A DNA stretch of 57,466 nucleotides. Origin: Marinobacterium profundum. GTDB lineage: Bacteria > Pseudomonadota > Gammaproteobacteria > Pseudomonadales > Balneatricaceae. The position numbers and the translations under genes were made by a program. Location of the stretch: NCBI RefSeq assembly GCF_001528745.1, contig NZ_BCNS01000111.1, forward strand, positions 1 to 57,466. The letters are read 5' to 3'. Positions 8,417 through 17,956 of this stretch are shown here, piece by piece (position 1 is the first letter of the stretch; each line of letters opens with the position of its first letter). Below the pieces are notes generated by a model, which worked only from the letters and a program-made list of their open reading frames with translations, had not been told where the DNA came from and made no database searches.

Positions 8417-10332
8417 CAGTGCGCCGCGCCCTGCTCGAACCAGAAAGTATCGGGCGAATAGAGACCAAAGTGAGCGCCGGGATCCCAGTTCCAGATCCCC
8501 TTGTCCGGCACATTATGCAGACGGCTGTTAATGGTAACAGGCTGCATGACGCCGGCCAGAATACCGATACTGAACAGGTTGTCGGCATTAATCTGCAACA
8601 TCTGCTGCCAGATATCACGGCGTTGTTCGGTAGAGTCCACCCGGTACCAGTCGTCCAGCAAGCTCATTAGCTGCTGGGCTTCAGGAAAATCGGGCGCAAG
8701 CCCCGCCACGCCATGGGTTTCCCTGAACTGGCCAAACTTGGGCCACTGGTAATAATCCTGCTGCACGGGCGCCAGCTCGTGGGGCGAATTGGCCGCCGTG
8801 GCGATACCGTTTTCAAGCCCCGATGAAATCGTCATCAGGGTTTCACCGGCATAGACACGGCGGCGCACGTTATCGAGATTGGAAGGTTTGATATGCAGCT
8901 TGATACCCAACTGGCGCCACTTGTCGGCAATCAGCTGCAGCACGTCGGCCTGCTCGCTGGTGCCATCAAAGGTTTCTACAATGATTTCCAGCAAGCGCCC
9001 ATCCGGCAGCTTGCGTGTACCGCTAATGTCTTTCTCGGTCAGGCCTATTTCATCCAACAGCTTATTGGCCTGCTTGATATCAAACTGAGTCCAGCTGGTG
9101 CGGTATTCCGGCTTGTACAGCGGCGAGCGCTCCAGCAGCGTGTTCTGTCCCTCGACTGCCATACCGAAGTAGATCACCTGATTGATTTCATGGCGGTCTA
9201 TACCCATTGATATCGCGCGGCGAAAACGCACATCGCGAAACAGCGCACGCCAGACGGGGTCGTTGTGGTTCAGGTTGGGATAGAGCGCCTGGTGCGCACC
9301 CTTGGCAATAGGCCAGAGCGTGACCCGGTACTTGTAGTCCTTTTCATTGCGCTTTAGCAGCGTGAAATCGTTGAAGCGCAGATACTGCGCCTGCAAATCG
9401 GTTTCTCCGGTGGCGGCCTTGGCCGATATCAGCTTGGATTCCGTGATCCCCATTATGACGGTATCAATGTAGGGCAGCTGCTTGCCTTCTGGGTCCACAC
9501 GGTGGAAAAACGGATTGCGCTCAAACAGGTAGCGACTGCTGGGGCTTGCTGTAGTCTGATGCCAGGGCTGCAGCACCGGCAGGTCGGGATTGTCGGCCCG
9601 GTAAAGCCGGCCCATGCTGGTGTGCAGCGCGGCCCAGTCACGCTTGCCTTCATCCAGCACCCGCTCGGCGAGCTTGTAGGCTTCGGTGTACTTGATGTGA
9701 AACTGCTTCAGGTAGTGCGCCGGTGCATACAGGTACAGCGGCGTGGCAGACGCCAGATGGGCCAGAAATTCTGGATTAGGGTCATTCCAGGCGTAGCGCA
9801 CCGTAACGGCATCCGGAAAGCTGACTTCAGGGAACTTGCCGTTGATCATCAGCTCGGCAGGCGGCCCCACCGGGTAGAGCTGATCGTTGTTGGCGACATC
9901 CTGCCACCAGTAGCGAAAGTCGTCCGAGGTAAAGGGTGAGCCATCGGACCAGCGGTGACCGGGGCGCAGATGGAAGGTAAAGACCCTATCCCGATCCACA
10001 TGCACAGATTCAATGATATCCGGCACCAGGTTAAGCTTTTCGTCATAGCGTACCAGGCGCGCATAACCATAAACGGTCATGCGCCGGGTGTCTTTTTCCT
10101 TGCCCATGAGCATCGACAACCGGCCACCATATTCCCCCACCTGCTGACCGTTAGCCGCGAAGTCCATCTTCAGAGGCACCTGGGGCAAGCGCGCCTCTAC
10201 CGGCGGCAAGTCACCGCTGGCCACTCGCGCATCCAGCGAAGGCGCCTGGGAATAACCGGCCGCCATGACGCCGAAGCTGCCACCCAGCATCGACAGCAGA
10301 ACCAGACCACAACGCCAGTCAAAAAATTTCAT
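8416..10332 (-). CDS. Periplasmic solute-binding protein, family 5 (peptide type)
   Basis: The substrate receptor of the importer, 638 residues. It has an N-terminal signal peptide (hydrophobic core LVLLSMLGGSFGVMA, likely cut after AMA or AAG). The SBP_bac_5 fold follows with the characteristic FHLRPGHRWSDGSPFTSDDF block near residues 115-134 and the AISMGIDRHEINQ block in the middle. The length is above the usual 500-550 and fits the larger YejA-like or oligopeptide class. The ligand is unknown; oligopeptide or modified peptide is the likeliest. Placing the receptor second, behind the ATPase and before both permeases, is less common than receptor-first operons. Confidence 0.9.
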   Translation of the reverse strand: MKFFDWRCGLVLLSMLGGSFGVMAAGYSQAPSLDARVASGDLPPVEARLPQVPLKMDFAANGQQVGEYGGRLSMLMGKEKDTRRMTVYGYARLVRYDEKLNLVPDIIESVHVDRDRVFTFHLRPGHRWSDGSPFTSDDFRYWWQDVANNDQLYPVGPPAELMINGKFPEVSFPDAVTVRYAWNDPNPEFLAHLASATPLYLYAPAHYLKQFHIKYTEAYKLAERVLDEGKRDWAALHTSMGRLYRADNPDLPVLQPWHQTTASPSSRYLFERNPFFHRVDPEGKQLPYIDTVIMGITESKLISAKAATGETDLQAQYLRFNDFTLLKRNEKDYKYRVTLWPIAKGAHQALYPNLNHNDPVWRALFRDVRFRRAISMGIDRHEINQVIYFGMAVEGQNTLLERSPLYKPEYRTSWTQFDIKQANKLLDEIGLTEKDISGTRKLPDGRLLEIIVETFDGTSEQADVLQLIADKWRQLGIKLHIKPSNLDNVRRRVYAGETLMTISSGLENGIATAANSPHELAPVQQDYYQWPKFGQFRETHGVAGLAPDFPEAQQLMSLLDDWYRVDSTEQRRDIWQQMLQINADNLFSIGILAGVMQPVTINSRLHNVPDKGIWNWDPGAHFGLYSPDTFWFEQGAAH

Positions 10333-12206
10333 GCTACCAGCTCCTCGGGGCGCGTACCGGCCACAACACGGACAAAATGACCTTTCTCAAATTCAATCAG
10401 GGATGCGGGGGCATCCGGATGGTGGGTAAATGGCATGGGCCAGTCTTCCGGACAGGACGCACGATCAAGCATCAGTCGTTCGAAGTCTAGCAGGTGATCC
10501 GGATTGGGATCAGGCACCGCGCTAAGCAGGGTTTGGGTATAAGGATGCAAAGGGCGACTAAATAGCTGCGCTTTGGGGGCAATTTCCACCAACTGCCCAC
10601 GACACATGACAGCAATACGATCCGCAATATAGTCAACCACAGCAAGATTATGGCTGACAAAGAGGTAGGTCAGCCCTAGCTGCGCCTGCAGATCTTTCAG
10701 CAGATTCAGTATCTGCGCCTGCACCGAAACATCCAGCGCAGACACGGGCTCATCACAGATAATCAGATCAGGGCTCAGTGCCAGAGCGCGGGCGATACCA
10801 ATACGCTGGCGTTGCCCACCCGAAAAACTGTGGGGGTAGCGCTGCAGATAGCGCACATCCAGCCCAACCAGCTCCATCAGCTCCCGCGCCAGTGATTGAC
10901 GCTCCTGGTGCGTACCAATGCCGTGGATAACCAGAGGCTCGGTGATAATATCGAGAATCGTCATGCGTGGATTGAGTGACGAGAACGGATCCTGAAACAC
11001 GAACTGCATGCGCTGGCGAAAATCCAGCAAGTCCTGCCCCTTGAGGGACGCAAGGTCCATATCCCGATGCCCGTCGTAAAAACTGACACTGCCCTCATCC
11101 GGATCCAGCGCCCGCATCAGAATTTTGCTTAGCGTTGTCTTGCCACAGCCGCTCTCCCCCACCAGCCCGAGGCACTCGCCGCGCTTAATATCAAAGCTGA
11201 CATTATCCACCGCGAGAATATTGGACGCGGACCCTGCAGACGCCGAACGAATGCGGAACTGCTTGCGAATATTGCGCACGATCAGGATGGGCTTGTCCAA
11301 ATCCGCAGTAGCGGGTAACGGGTGCTTGGGGGTGTGCAGGTTGTCCGTATTGGGGCGAATTTCGCGAATAGGTACCAGACGCTCATCCGGACGCATGCCA
11401 AAACGCGGCACCGCCTTGAGCAGCGCCTGCAGATACGGATGGGATGGCTGGCGAAATATATGATCCAGGGTGCCAGCTTCCATCAGCTCGCCGTGATACA
11501 CCACCACGACCTCCTCGGCCATATTGGCAACCACGCCCAAATCATGGGTGATCAGCAGCAGCGCCATTTTGAGCTCCTGCTGCAGATCGCGGATCTGCTT
11601 GAGAATTTGCGCCTGGATGGTGACATCCAGCGCCGTGGTGGGCTCATCGGCAATCAGCAGCGCCGGATGGCACACCAGCGCCATGGCGATCATGGCGCGC
11701 TGACGCAGGCCACCTGACAATTCGAACGGATAGGTTTTGAGGGCACGACGGGCATCGGCAAAGCCCGCCAGATGCAGAATGTCTCGGGTCAGCTCAAGCG
11801 CTTCGGCATTACCAACACTGCGGTGCAAGCGCAGGGCTTCACTGATCTGATCACCAATAGTGTGCAGCGCCGAGAGCGAGGTACTGGGCTCAGGAAAGAT
11901 AACCGAAATACGCCCGCCACGAATAGAGCGCATATGAGCGCTGTCGCGGTGTAGCGCGGCGATATCGACCGTCTGACCAGTTTCCGGATCGCGAAACAGA
12001 ATTTCACCGGAATCAATGACACCGGCTTTTGGCAACAGCCCCATGATTGCCTGGCTGATCACCGACTTGCCGGAGCCCGATTCGCCAACCAGCGCCACAG
12101 ATGCACCGGGCGCCACGCTGAATGACACACCCTTGACCGCCTCGATGACACCTTCCGGCAGGCGGAATGAGACACGAAGATCCTTTACCGTCAATAAATC
12201 ACTCAA
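10329..12206 (-). CDS. ABC importer ATPase, two fused nucleotide-binding domains
   Basis: The 625-residue energy unit joins what DppD and DppF do as separate proteins, as YejF does. The first domain has Walker A GESGSGKS at 41-48, signature LSGGLRQR and Walker [13 protein letters not shown]. The second has Walker A GESGCGKT near residue 350, signature FSGGQRQR and Walker [13 protein letters not shown]. Each domain ends in the peptide-transporter C-terminal motif region ([12 protein letters not shown] and [12 protein letters not shown]). It is the first gene of the operon, 4 bp overlapping the binding-protein gene. About 550 bp of non-coding DNA upstream presumably holds the promoter. Confidence 0.94.
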   Translation of the reverse strand: MSDLLTVKDLRVSFRLPEGVIEAVKGVSFSVAPGASVALVGESGSGKSVISQAIMGLLPKAGVIDSGEILFRDPETGQTVDIAALHRDSAHMRSIRGGRISVIFPEPSTSLSALHTIGDQISEALRLHRSVGNAEALELTRDILHLAGFADARRALKTYPFELSGGLRQRAMIAMALVCHPALLIADEPTTALDVTIQAQILKQIRDLQQELKMALLLITHDLGVVANMAEEVVVVYHGELMEAGTLDHIFRQPSHPYLQALLKAVPRFGMRPDERLVPIREIRPNTDNLHTPKHPLPATADLDKPILIVRNIRKQFRIRSASAGSASNILAVDNVSFDIKRGECLGLVGESGCGKTTLSKILMRALDPDEGSVSFYDGHRDMDLASLKGQDLLDFRQRMQFVFQDPFSSLNPRMTILDIITEPLVIHGIGTHQERQSLARELMELVGLDVRYLQRYPHSFSGGQRQRIGIARALALSPDLIICDEPVSALDVSVQAQILNLLKDLQAQLGLTYLFVSHNLAVVDYIADRIAVMCRGQLVEIAPKAQLFSRPLHPYTQTLLSAVPDPNPDHLLDFERLMLDRASCPEDWPMPFTHHPDAPASLIEFEKGHFVRVVAGTRPEELVA

Positions 12207-12678
12207 AGCCAGGCCTCTTGATATACCGCATCACTAAAGAGATTCTGATCAATAAACTGCCTGTACTGGCTTGCATGGCACCCTGAGAACGAGTGCTCTT
12301 GACCTAATCAGAAGCTGACCAAAGTTTAGCTGTTATTGTTATATAGCCGCATTGTATTCAATAGACATATATCGTCGCAAGCAAGCGACATTATGACACA
12401 TCAAACCATCATCAGGCGCGACGGTGACCGCTGTGCGCAGACAAATGCTGCATTAAAGATACAGGGAATACTGTGACAATACCCATTCAGACACTAAACG
12501 CACCAAACAGAGGCATTTTCAGTATTAATGGGGCTATTGAGAGGCGCACAAATGGGAGGGGACAAGCTGCGAACGCAGCGCTATTTCCAAGATCCAGAAC
12601 TGATCAGTTCACAACATCCCTGAAACAGGCAGTCAGCACTGAGGCGCTTTGATTAAATATTCAGCGCCCCAACGAAAA
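12207..12678. other. Long intergenic region upstream of the ABC importer operon
   Basis: No conserved protein is visible on either strand. The part next to the ATPase gene is AT-richer (around 12320-12370) and is the natural place for the operon promoter, but I cannot fix -35 and -10 boxes with confidence. A 27-codon plus-strand frame near 12393 lacks a ribosome binding site and I do not call it. Confidence 0.4.
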
Positions 12679-12729
12679 CAGCTCCACAAACACCGCCTGT
12701 TGCACATTGGCGTGGTGTTTGTGGAGCTG
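12679..12729 (-). terminator. Strong terminator of mtnN
   Basis: Perfect 16-bp arms (12679-12694 and 12714-12729) with a 19-base loop lie just beyond the mtnN stop codon. On the minus strand the stem is followed by TTTTC, consistent with intrinsic termination. Confidence 0.8.
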
Positions 12730-12754
12730 AAAATCTATTTGCAGAATCTATGAA

Positions 12755-13510
12755 TCAGGCTCTGGCTGCCTGAGCCGAAAGGCTCTTGACGATAGCCATT
12801 ACCATTTGCGCCGAATGGGTGGCGGCTGTTTCAAGGAACTGATCAAACGACAGGTTCGATTCTTTGCCAGCGATATCGGACAGGGCCCGAATAACAATAA
12901 AGGGAATATCAAAGCAGTGGCAGGTCTGGGCGATCGCCGCAGCTTCCATTTCAACTGCTTTCATCGTCGGAAACAGCGCCCGGGTTTTGGCCACCCGCTT
13001 GGGACAACTCATAAAGCTGTCACCGGTTGCGATCAGGCCGCGCACGGTTTTCATGCCCTGCATTTGACCGATGCACTGCTCGGCAGTCTGCGCCAAAAGC
13101 AGATCAGGCTCGAATGCGGCGGGCAAGCCTGGCACCTGGCCGGGCTCATAACCGAACACCGTGACATCGACATCGTGGTGCCGCACTTCAGTCGAAATGA
13201 CGATATCACCGACCTCAAGCCCGGCATCAAAACCACCGGCAGACCCAGTGTTAATGACACAGTCCGGCTTGAACACTTGCAGTAGCAGCGCCGTGCCCAC
13301 CGCAGCATTGACCTTGCCGATACCCGATTTGAGCAGCACAACGGATTGCCCGTGCATCTGACCGGTAAAGAACGAATAGCCCGCATGCTGGTGCTCCTCG
13401 ATCTGCTGCAAGGCCGACTTCAGCAGCTCGACCTCCTGATCCATGGCACCAATAATACCGATGCGTAATCCGTTCTTTTGCTTGAGTATGTCAGCCAGCC
13501 GCGTGCTCAT
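12755..13510 (-). CDS. mtnN: 5'-methylthioadenosine / S-adenosylhomocysteine nucleosidase
   Basis: Cleaves adenine from MTA and SAH, recycling methionine and polyamine by-products and removing a methylation inhibitor. SAH hydrolysis by this enzyme also feeds the LuxS route where LuxS exists. The 251-residue protein has GIIGAMDQEVELL near its start, the purine-site NTGSAGGFD block, the VEMEAAAIAQTC nucleoside-binding stretch and the catalytic aspartate in RALSDIAG. The homologous region begins about 15 residues after the chosen ATG, so the N-terminus is slightly long for the family. It is transcribed alone and closed by the terminator at 12679-12729. Confidence 0.95.
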   Translation of the reverse strand: MSTRLADILKQKNGLRIGIIGAMDQEVELLKSALQQIEEHQHAGYSFFTGQMHGQSVVLLKSGIGKVNAAVGTALLLQVFKPDCVINTGSAGGFDAGLEVGDIVISTEVRHHDVDVTVFGYEPGQVPGLPAAFEPDLLLAQTAEQCIGQMQGMKTVRGLIATGDSFMSCPKRVAKTRALFPTMKAVEMEAAAIAQTCHCFDIPFIVIRALSDIAGKESNLSFDQFLETAATHSAQMVMAIVKSLSAQAARA

Positions 13511-13777
13511 CTATCGTAACTACCGTCGTTCTCTGTGAATTATGTTTTCGCGGGGCAAGAATACGTAATTTACCCTGCAGAAAGAATAGTGCAGGCCGCT
13601 TTAATGGCACCAGTGCGGGTTTTTCTGCCCTGTTCGGAAAATTCGGTAAGCAAACACAGCAAACTTGCGACTTTTGTCGCCAAATAGCAACTTAAAACCC
13701 AGGTTTAGTGCGGCGAAGCAAAGCCAGACAGAAGAGACAAGACAACCGATATCTGCAAACCAGTGCGTCCAATTGCC

Positions 13778-14512
13778 TCAGCGTAAATAAAGACCATCCC
13801 ACTCGAAACGCTGGAACAATCGATCACAGGCGGCATCGACCGGGCACTGCAGACTAACAACCTCACCGCTGACCGGGTGGGTAAACTCAAGCTCAGTTGC
13901 CATCAGTAGCAGACGGTGCAGATCGAATTTTTCACGAAACAGACGATTGTGCTTGCCATCGCCATGGGCGGTATCACCGACCAGCGGATGGAAGATATGC
14001 TTCATGTGGCGCCGTATCTGATGCTTGCGCCCGGTGCGAGGTTTCACCTCCACCAGGGAATAGCGGGCACTGGGATAACGGCTCACTGCGAAGGGCAGCT
14101 CAATAGTCCCCAGGCGGCGAAATTCGCTCTGCGCATCTTTGGCAGGCTTGTCCGGATCCGCAAAAGGGTCGGCTTTCTTGTCGAAAATCGGCTTAAGCGC
14201 GTAATCGATCAGACCTTCTTCCGGCGTATAGCCACGGGTAACACACAAGTAGGTTTTGCGTACCTGACGTTCGGCAAAGGCCAGATTCATGTCATGGGCA
14301 GCCTGCTTTTGCTTGGCAAACAAGATGACGCCCGAAGTGGCACGGTCCAGACGATGGATGGTGTAGACAGTGTCCTGCAGGTAATCACGCAACAGGGCAA
14401 CGGCATTGGGGGTATAGGCAGGGGCAATCCAACTCGGGTGAACCAACAGCCCCGAAGGCTTGTCTATAGCGACGAGGTATTCGTCCTCAAACAGGATCTT
14501 CAGCTCGGACAT
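13778..14512 (-). CDS. truC: tRNA pseudouridine(65) synthase TruC
   Basis: Isomerises uridine 65 in the T-stem of certain tRNAs. The RluA-family active site HRLDRATSG is present, with the nucleophilic aspartate at residue 56. The TruC-like downstream blocks [19 protein letters not shown] and [12 protein letters not shown]-type sequence (here [16 protein letters not shown]) distinguish it from the rRNA enzymes RluA, RluC and RluD. Its length of 244 residues is close to the 260 of E. coli TruC. It lies on the same strand as, and directly downstream of, tRNA-Ser(CGA). Confidence 0.9.
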   Translation of the reverse strand: MSELKILFEDEYLVAIDKPSGLLVHPSWIAPAYTPNAVALLRDYLQDTVYTIHRLDRATSGVILFAKQKQAAHDMNLAFAERQVRKTYLCVTRGYTPEEGLIDYALKPIFDKKADPFADPDKPAKDAQSEFRRLGTIELPFAVSRYPSARYSLVEVKPRTGRKHQIRRHMKHIFHPLVGDTAHGDGKHNRLFREKFDLHRLLLMATELEFTHPVSGEVVSLQCPVDAACDRLFQRFEWDGLYLR

Positions 14513-14554
14513 GGTGTTTTATCAGACTCAGGCGGGATCCAGAACACAAGGAGA

Positions 14555-14642
14555 TGGCGGTGGGGCAGGGATTTGAACCCTGGGAGCCTTACGACTCGCC
14601 GGTTTTCGAAACCGGTGCTTTCGGCCACTCAGCCACCCCACC
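14555..14642 (-). tRNA. tRNA-Ser (anticodon CGA)
   Basis: The 88-base gene (CCA encoded) folds as a class II tRNA. The acceptor stem is GGTGGGG paired with CCCCACC and the discriminator is G. The anticodon stem CCGGT/ACCGG carries loop TTCGAAA giving anticodon CGA, which reads UCG serine codons. A long variable arm follows, and the T-loop is GTTCAAATC. It sits between truC and the Bax-inhibitor-like gene. I see no attachment-site repeat or integrase next to it. Confidence 0.97.
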
Positions 14643-14762
14643 AAGTCTTGCGGCGCATAGTGTACGTGGAATAATCGGTAAGTCAAATAGTTGAAAGACT
14701 TGTAAATTCATACATAAAGGGCATGATGTCCCTAATCGGACTGAAATCAATCGAGGGAAACC

Positions 14763-15428
14763 ATGCGTAACGTTCGTACCATCAATAACGATGCATACAG
14801 TTCATCCGCTCTGGCAACCAACAAGGTTTTGCGTAACACCTACTTTTTGCTGGGTATTACGCTGGCATGGTCTGCCATTATTGCGGGTGTTGCTGCAGCC
14901 ATGGCCCTGCCCCGTCCGGGCCTGATTATCACACTGGTGGGCTTTTACGGCCTGCTGTACCTGACCGAAAAGAACCGCAACAGCTCGCTGGGTCTGCTGT
15001 TCGTGTTCCTGCTGACGGGCTTCATGGGCTATACGCTCGGCCCGATCATCAACATGGTCATGGCCCGCGGCGGTTCTGAAATCGTCATGATGGCCCTGGG
15101 CGGCACCGCCCTGACCTTCTTCACCACCTCGGCCTACGCCCTCACCACCAAGCGGGACCTGTCCTTCCTTGGCGGCATGATGATGGCAGGCTTTGTGGTG
15201 CTGATCGTCGCCGTTATCGCCAACATCTTCCTGCAGATGCCGGCGCTGGCGCTGGCCATTAGTGCGATGTTCATTCTGTTCTCGGCCGGTGCCATACTGC
15301 TGACAACACAGTCGATCGTGCGCGGCGGCGAAACCAACTACATCTCCGCGACGGTTACGCTTTACGTATCCATCTACAATATCTTCCTCAGCCTGTTGCA
15401 TATTCTGGGCGTTACCAGCAGCGACTGA
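14763..15428 (+). CDS. Bax inhibitor-1 / YccA family membrane protein
   Basis: An inner-membrane protein of 221 residues with about seven hydrophobic spans, typical of the bacterial BI-1 family. The E. coli member YccA interacts with the FtsH protease, and other members are proposed calcium-leak channels. The conserved C-terminal segment ATVTLYVSIYNIFLSLL is present. A good ribosome binding site (gagggaaacc) precedes the ATG and an intrinsic terminator follows at 15474-15508. Position next to tRNA-Ser and the tus operon matches the arrangement in Pseudomonas. Confidence 0.92.
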   Translation: MRNVRTINNDAYSSSALATNKVLRNTYFLLGITLAWSAIIAGVAAAMALPRPGLIITLVGFYGLLYLTEKNRNSSLGLLFVFLLTGFMGYTLGPIINMVMARGGSEIVMMALGGTALTFFTTSAYALTTKRDLSFLGGMMMAGFVVLIVAVIANIFLQMPALALAISAMFILFSAGAILLTTQSIVRGGETNYISATVTLYVSIYNIFLSLLHILGVTSSD

Positions 15429-15473
15429 ACCCTGGCACCGATCACTGATCGGTAACAGGCAAAGCGACTGCCA

Positions 15474-15508
15474 AGCCCCGCTATCTTTGCTAAGATAGCG
15501 GGGCTTTT
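15474..15508 (+). terminator. Intrinsic terminator of the BI-1 family gene
   Basis: Perfect 14-bp arms agccccgctatctt and aagatagcggggct with a 4-base loop, followed by four T residues including the last base of the stem, 46 bases after the stop codon. Confidence 0.85.
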
Positions 15509-15609
15509 GCATTCTGAATCAGGGAGTTGCTCGAAACAGTAACGCCTTGGCACTGCGAACATGAACTGACGCCTGTTTCATTTAACAGGCTCTGCCCGAC
15601 AGGTTGAAA

Positions 15610-16002
15610 ATGATTTTTTCATTGCTGGTTTATGCTGCACCCCACAGCCATCAGGGCGCAGAAACGGCTTATCGCTTTGCAGTTGCCTGCCTTGCCCAGG
15701 GACACAGCATTCACCGCGTATTCTTTTATGGCGATGGCGTGCATGGCGCCACAGCTCTGGCGGCACCGCCACAGGACGAACCCAACTTGCCCGCCCGCTG
15801 GCAGGCACTGGCGCAGACCCACAAGCTTGATTTGGTTGTGTGCATCGCCGCCGCCGTGCGTCGTGGCCTGCTGGACGCCAACGAAGCTCGCCGCTATGAA
15901 AAGCCTGGCCACAACCTGCAGCAAGACTTTGAGCTTTCGGGTCTTGGTCAGCTGGCCGAGGCGGCCATAGTGTCCGATCGACTGATCACTTTCGGAGCCT
16001 GA
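15610..16002 (+). CDS. tusD: Sulfurtransferase subunit TusD (DsrE family)
   Basis: Part of the TusBCD heterohexamer that receives persulfide sulfur from TusA and passes it to TusE for 2-thiolation of tRNA wobble uridine 34. The 130-residue protein carries the sulfur-accepting cysteine at residue 78 in VVCIAAAVRRG, the same position as in E. coli TusD. ATG at 15610 has agg six bases upstream; an in-frame TTG at 15604 has no such spacing, so I chose the ATG. It is the first gene of tusDCBE, with a single base between it and tusC. Confidence 0.95.
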   Translation: MIFSLLVYAAPHSHQGAETAYRFAVACLAQGHSIHRVFFYGDGVHGATALAAPPQDEPNLPARWQALAQTHKLDLVVCIAAAVRRGLLDANEARRYEKPGHNLQQDFELSGLGQLAEAAIVSDRLITFGA

Positions 16003-16003
16003 C

Positions 16004-16369
16004 ATGAGTACAAACAAGCGTTTTCTCATCATCAGTCGCCGCCCACCCTATGGCAGCAGCCATGCCCGGGATGCGCTGGATACAGCACTGACCACTGCGG
16101 TATTCGAGCAGCCCGTCAGTATGCTGTTTCTCGATGACGGTGTTTACCAGCTGCTGCAAGCGCAACAGCCCGCGGGCATCCAGCAGAAGAACCTGGGCGC
16201 AACACTTAGCGCCCTGCCAATGTACGATATTGATCAGCTGTATGTCTGCGACAGCGCCCTGCGCAGCCGCGGACTCGGCCCTGATGACTGCCTGCTGCCG
16301 GTCCAGCTGCTCGACAGTAACGCCATTGCACAACTGATTCGCAACCACGATGTGGTACTGAGTTTTTGA
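16004..16369 (+). CDS. tusC: Sulfurtransferase subunit TusC (DsrF family)
   Basis: Structural subunit of the TusBCD sulfur-relay complex. The 121-residue protein has the DsrE/F fold pattern: an initial strand FLIISRRPPYG, a helix over ARDALDTALT, and the LFLDDGVYQLL block typical of DsrF. It is separated from tusD by one base, and tusB begins two bases after its stop. Confidence 0.93.
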   Translation: MSTNKRFLIISRRPPYGSSHARDALDTALTTAVFEQPVSMLFLDDGVYQLLQAQQPAGIQQKNLGATLSALPMYDIDQLYVCDSALRSRGLGPDDCLLPVQLLDSNAIAQLIRNHDVVLSF

Positions 16370-16371
16370 CC

Positions 16372-16659
16372 ATGACCCTGCATACTTTGAATCGCGCTCC
16401 CTCCAATACCGCTCTGCTAGCCGATTGCCTGCGCGCCTGCAGCAGTGGCGACACCCTGCTGCTGATCGAAGACGGCGTCTATTGCGCCCTGGCGGGGCAG
16501 CCAATTGCATGGCCTGCCGGCGTCACTCTGTGCGCACTTGCCGCCGATGTCGCTGCACGCGGCCTCGACAGCCGGCTCGCAAGTAACATTGCACAGGCGG
16601 ATGATGCCGGCTTCGTGCAATTGTGCTGCGAACATACCCGGGTCATCAGCTGGTACTGA
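16372..16659 (+). CDS. tusB: Sulfurtransferase subunit TusB (DsrH family)
   Basis: Smallest subunit of TusBCD, about 95 residues. The signature pattern is a short first strand (MTLHTLNRAP), then DTLLLIEDGVYCAL and a closing VISWY, as in DsrH proteins. ATG at 16372 follows the tusC stop by two bases. A TTG six bases earlier in the same frame overlaps that stop and is possible but less likely. Confidence 0.9.
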   Translation: MTLHTLNRAPSNTALLADCLRACSSGDTLLLIEDGVYCALAGQPIAWPAGVTLCALAADVAARGLDSRLASNIAQADDAGFVQLCCEHTRVISWY

Positions 16660-16660
16660 C

Positions 16661-16996
16661 ATGACGCACCTGCAACTGAACGAACAGCGCATTGAACTGG
16701 ATAACGAAGGCTACCTGCGCGATCTCTCGCAATGGTCGCCACAGGTCGCCGAAGCCCTGGCCGCCGAGATTCCGCTGCCGCTGAGCGACGCCCACTGGGA
16801 AGTACTCTATCTGCTGCGCGACTTTTACCAGCGCTTTGAGCATGCACCGGCCATGCGCCCACTGGTCAAGGCTGTCAGCCTGAGCCTGGGACCGGAAAAG
16901 GGCCGCAGCATCTATTTGCTTAAGCTGTTTCCCGACAGCCCGGCAAAGCTGGCGGCACGCCTGGCCGGATTACCCAAGCCAACCAACTGCCTGTGA
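16661..16996 (+). CDS. tusE: Sulfur-relay protein TusE (DsrC family)
   Basis: Accepts sulfur from TusBCD and presents it to the tRNA thiouridylase MnmA. The 111-residue protein ends with the penultimate cysteine (PTNCL, Cys110) that carries the persulfide. The rest fits DsrC/TusE, including LRDFYQRFEHAPAMRPLVKA. One base separates it from tusB. The frame is open upstream, but this ATG gives the exact family length. The only terminal cysteine is the TusE type; dissimilatory DsrC proteins carry a second one. Confidence 0.95.
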   Translation: MTHLQLNEQRIELDNEGYLRDLSQWSPQVAEALAAEIPLPLSDAHWEVLYLLRDFYQRFEHAPAMRPLVKAVSLSLGPEKGRSIYLLKLFPDSPAKLAARLAGLPKPTNCL

Positions 16997-17004
16997 CAAC
17001 AATA

Positions 17005-17934
17005 ATGAACAAACCCCGCATCGCATTTCTTGGAATCGGCCTTATGGGCCACCCCATGGCCCTCAACCTGCTGCGTGCAGGCTATCCGCTCAACGCCTGG
17101 AATCGCACCTTCAGCAAGGCCGACGCGCTGCGCAGCCAGGGCGCGGTACCTTGCAGTCAGCCCCATGAAGCGGTCAAAGATGCCGATATCGTTATCAGCA
17201 TGCTGGAAAATGGCCCAGTCGTGGATGCGGTCGTCTTCAGTGATACGACACTGGCGGCACTCAAGCCTGGCGCGCTAATTATCGACATGAGCTCAATCCC
17301 GCCTGAACTGGCCAAGCGTCACAGCGCGCAATTGGCCGAACGCGGCCATGGTTATCTTGACGCCCCCGTATCCGGCGGTACCGTCGGCGCGGAACAGGCT
17401 AGCCTGTCCATTATGGCCGGCGGCGACAGGGGCGACTTTGAACGTGCAGGCCCGCTCTTCGCCTGCCTTGGGAAGGCCGCCACCTACATAGGTCCGGCAG
17501 GGTCTGGTCAGCTGGCAAAGTGTGCCAACCAGGCAATTGTCGGCATTACCATCGGCGCCGTGGCAGAAGCCCTGCTGCTGGCCGCACAAGGCGGCGCAGA
17601 CCCGGCCGCTGTGCGTGAAGCCCTGCTGGGCGGTTTCGCCGGCAGCCGCATACTGGAACTGCATGGTCAGCGCATGATTGATCGCAGCTTTATGCCAGGC
17701 GGAACCGCCCGGGTGCAACTCAAGGACCTGCAGACCATTCTGGATACCGCCAGCACCCAAGGGTTGCAATTACCCTTGACCGAGCAGGCCTTCGCCCAGT
17801 TTGGCCAACTGGTTGAACGCGGCCTTGAGGGTGTAGATCACAGCGGACTCCTGTTGCAGCTGGAAGCGCTCAACACCCCGGCACGCCTGAATGACAGGGA
17901 AACCACCAAGCCTGACGGCACGCCCGAAGCCTGA
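17005..17934 (+). CDS. Second beta-hydroxyacid dehydrogenase (3-hydroxyisobutyrate dehydrogenase-like)
   Basis: Same superfamily as the gene at 4705: Rossmann motif FLGIGLMGHPMA at the start, DAPVSGGTVGAEQ in the middle and the catalytic-lysine block GSGQLAKCANQ. Length is about 309 residues, slightly longer than the first paralogue because of a charged C-terminal tail. A GTG at 16993 overlaps the tusE stop codon and could be the true start by translational coupling; ATG at 17005 is the conservative choice and neither has a clear ribosome binding site. Cotranscription with tusDCBE is likely, though no functional link to sulfur relay is evident. Confidence 0.85.
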   Translation: MNKPRIAFLGIGLMGHPMALNLLRAGYPLNAWNRTFSKADALRSQGAVPCSQPHEAVKDADIVISMLENGPVVDAVVFSDTTLAALKPGALIIDMSSIPPELAKRHSAQLAERGHGYLDAPVSGGTVGAEQASLSIMAGGDRGDFERAGPLFACLGKAATYIGPAGSGQLAKCANQAIVGITIGAVAEALLLAAQGGADPAAVREALLGGFAGSRILELHGQRMIDRSFMPGGTARVQLKDLQTILDTASTQGLQLPLTEQAFAQFGQLVERGLEGVDHSGLLLQLEALNTPARLNDRETTKPDGTPEA

Positions 17935-17956
17935 CCCTGGCGGCAGAGGCCCATGC

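Noticed and set aside
12393-12476. 27-codon plus-strand frame upstream of the ABC operon
   Set aside because: No ribosome binding site and no protein-like features.
14555-14642. tRNA-Ser as an integration site for a genomic island
   Set aside because: No integrase and no repeated tRNA end nearby; flanking genes are in the conserved chromosomal order.
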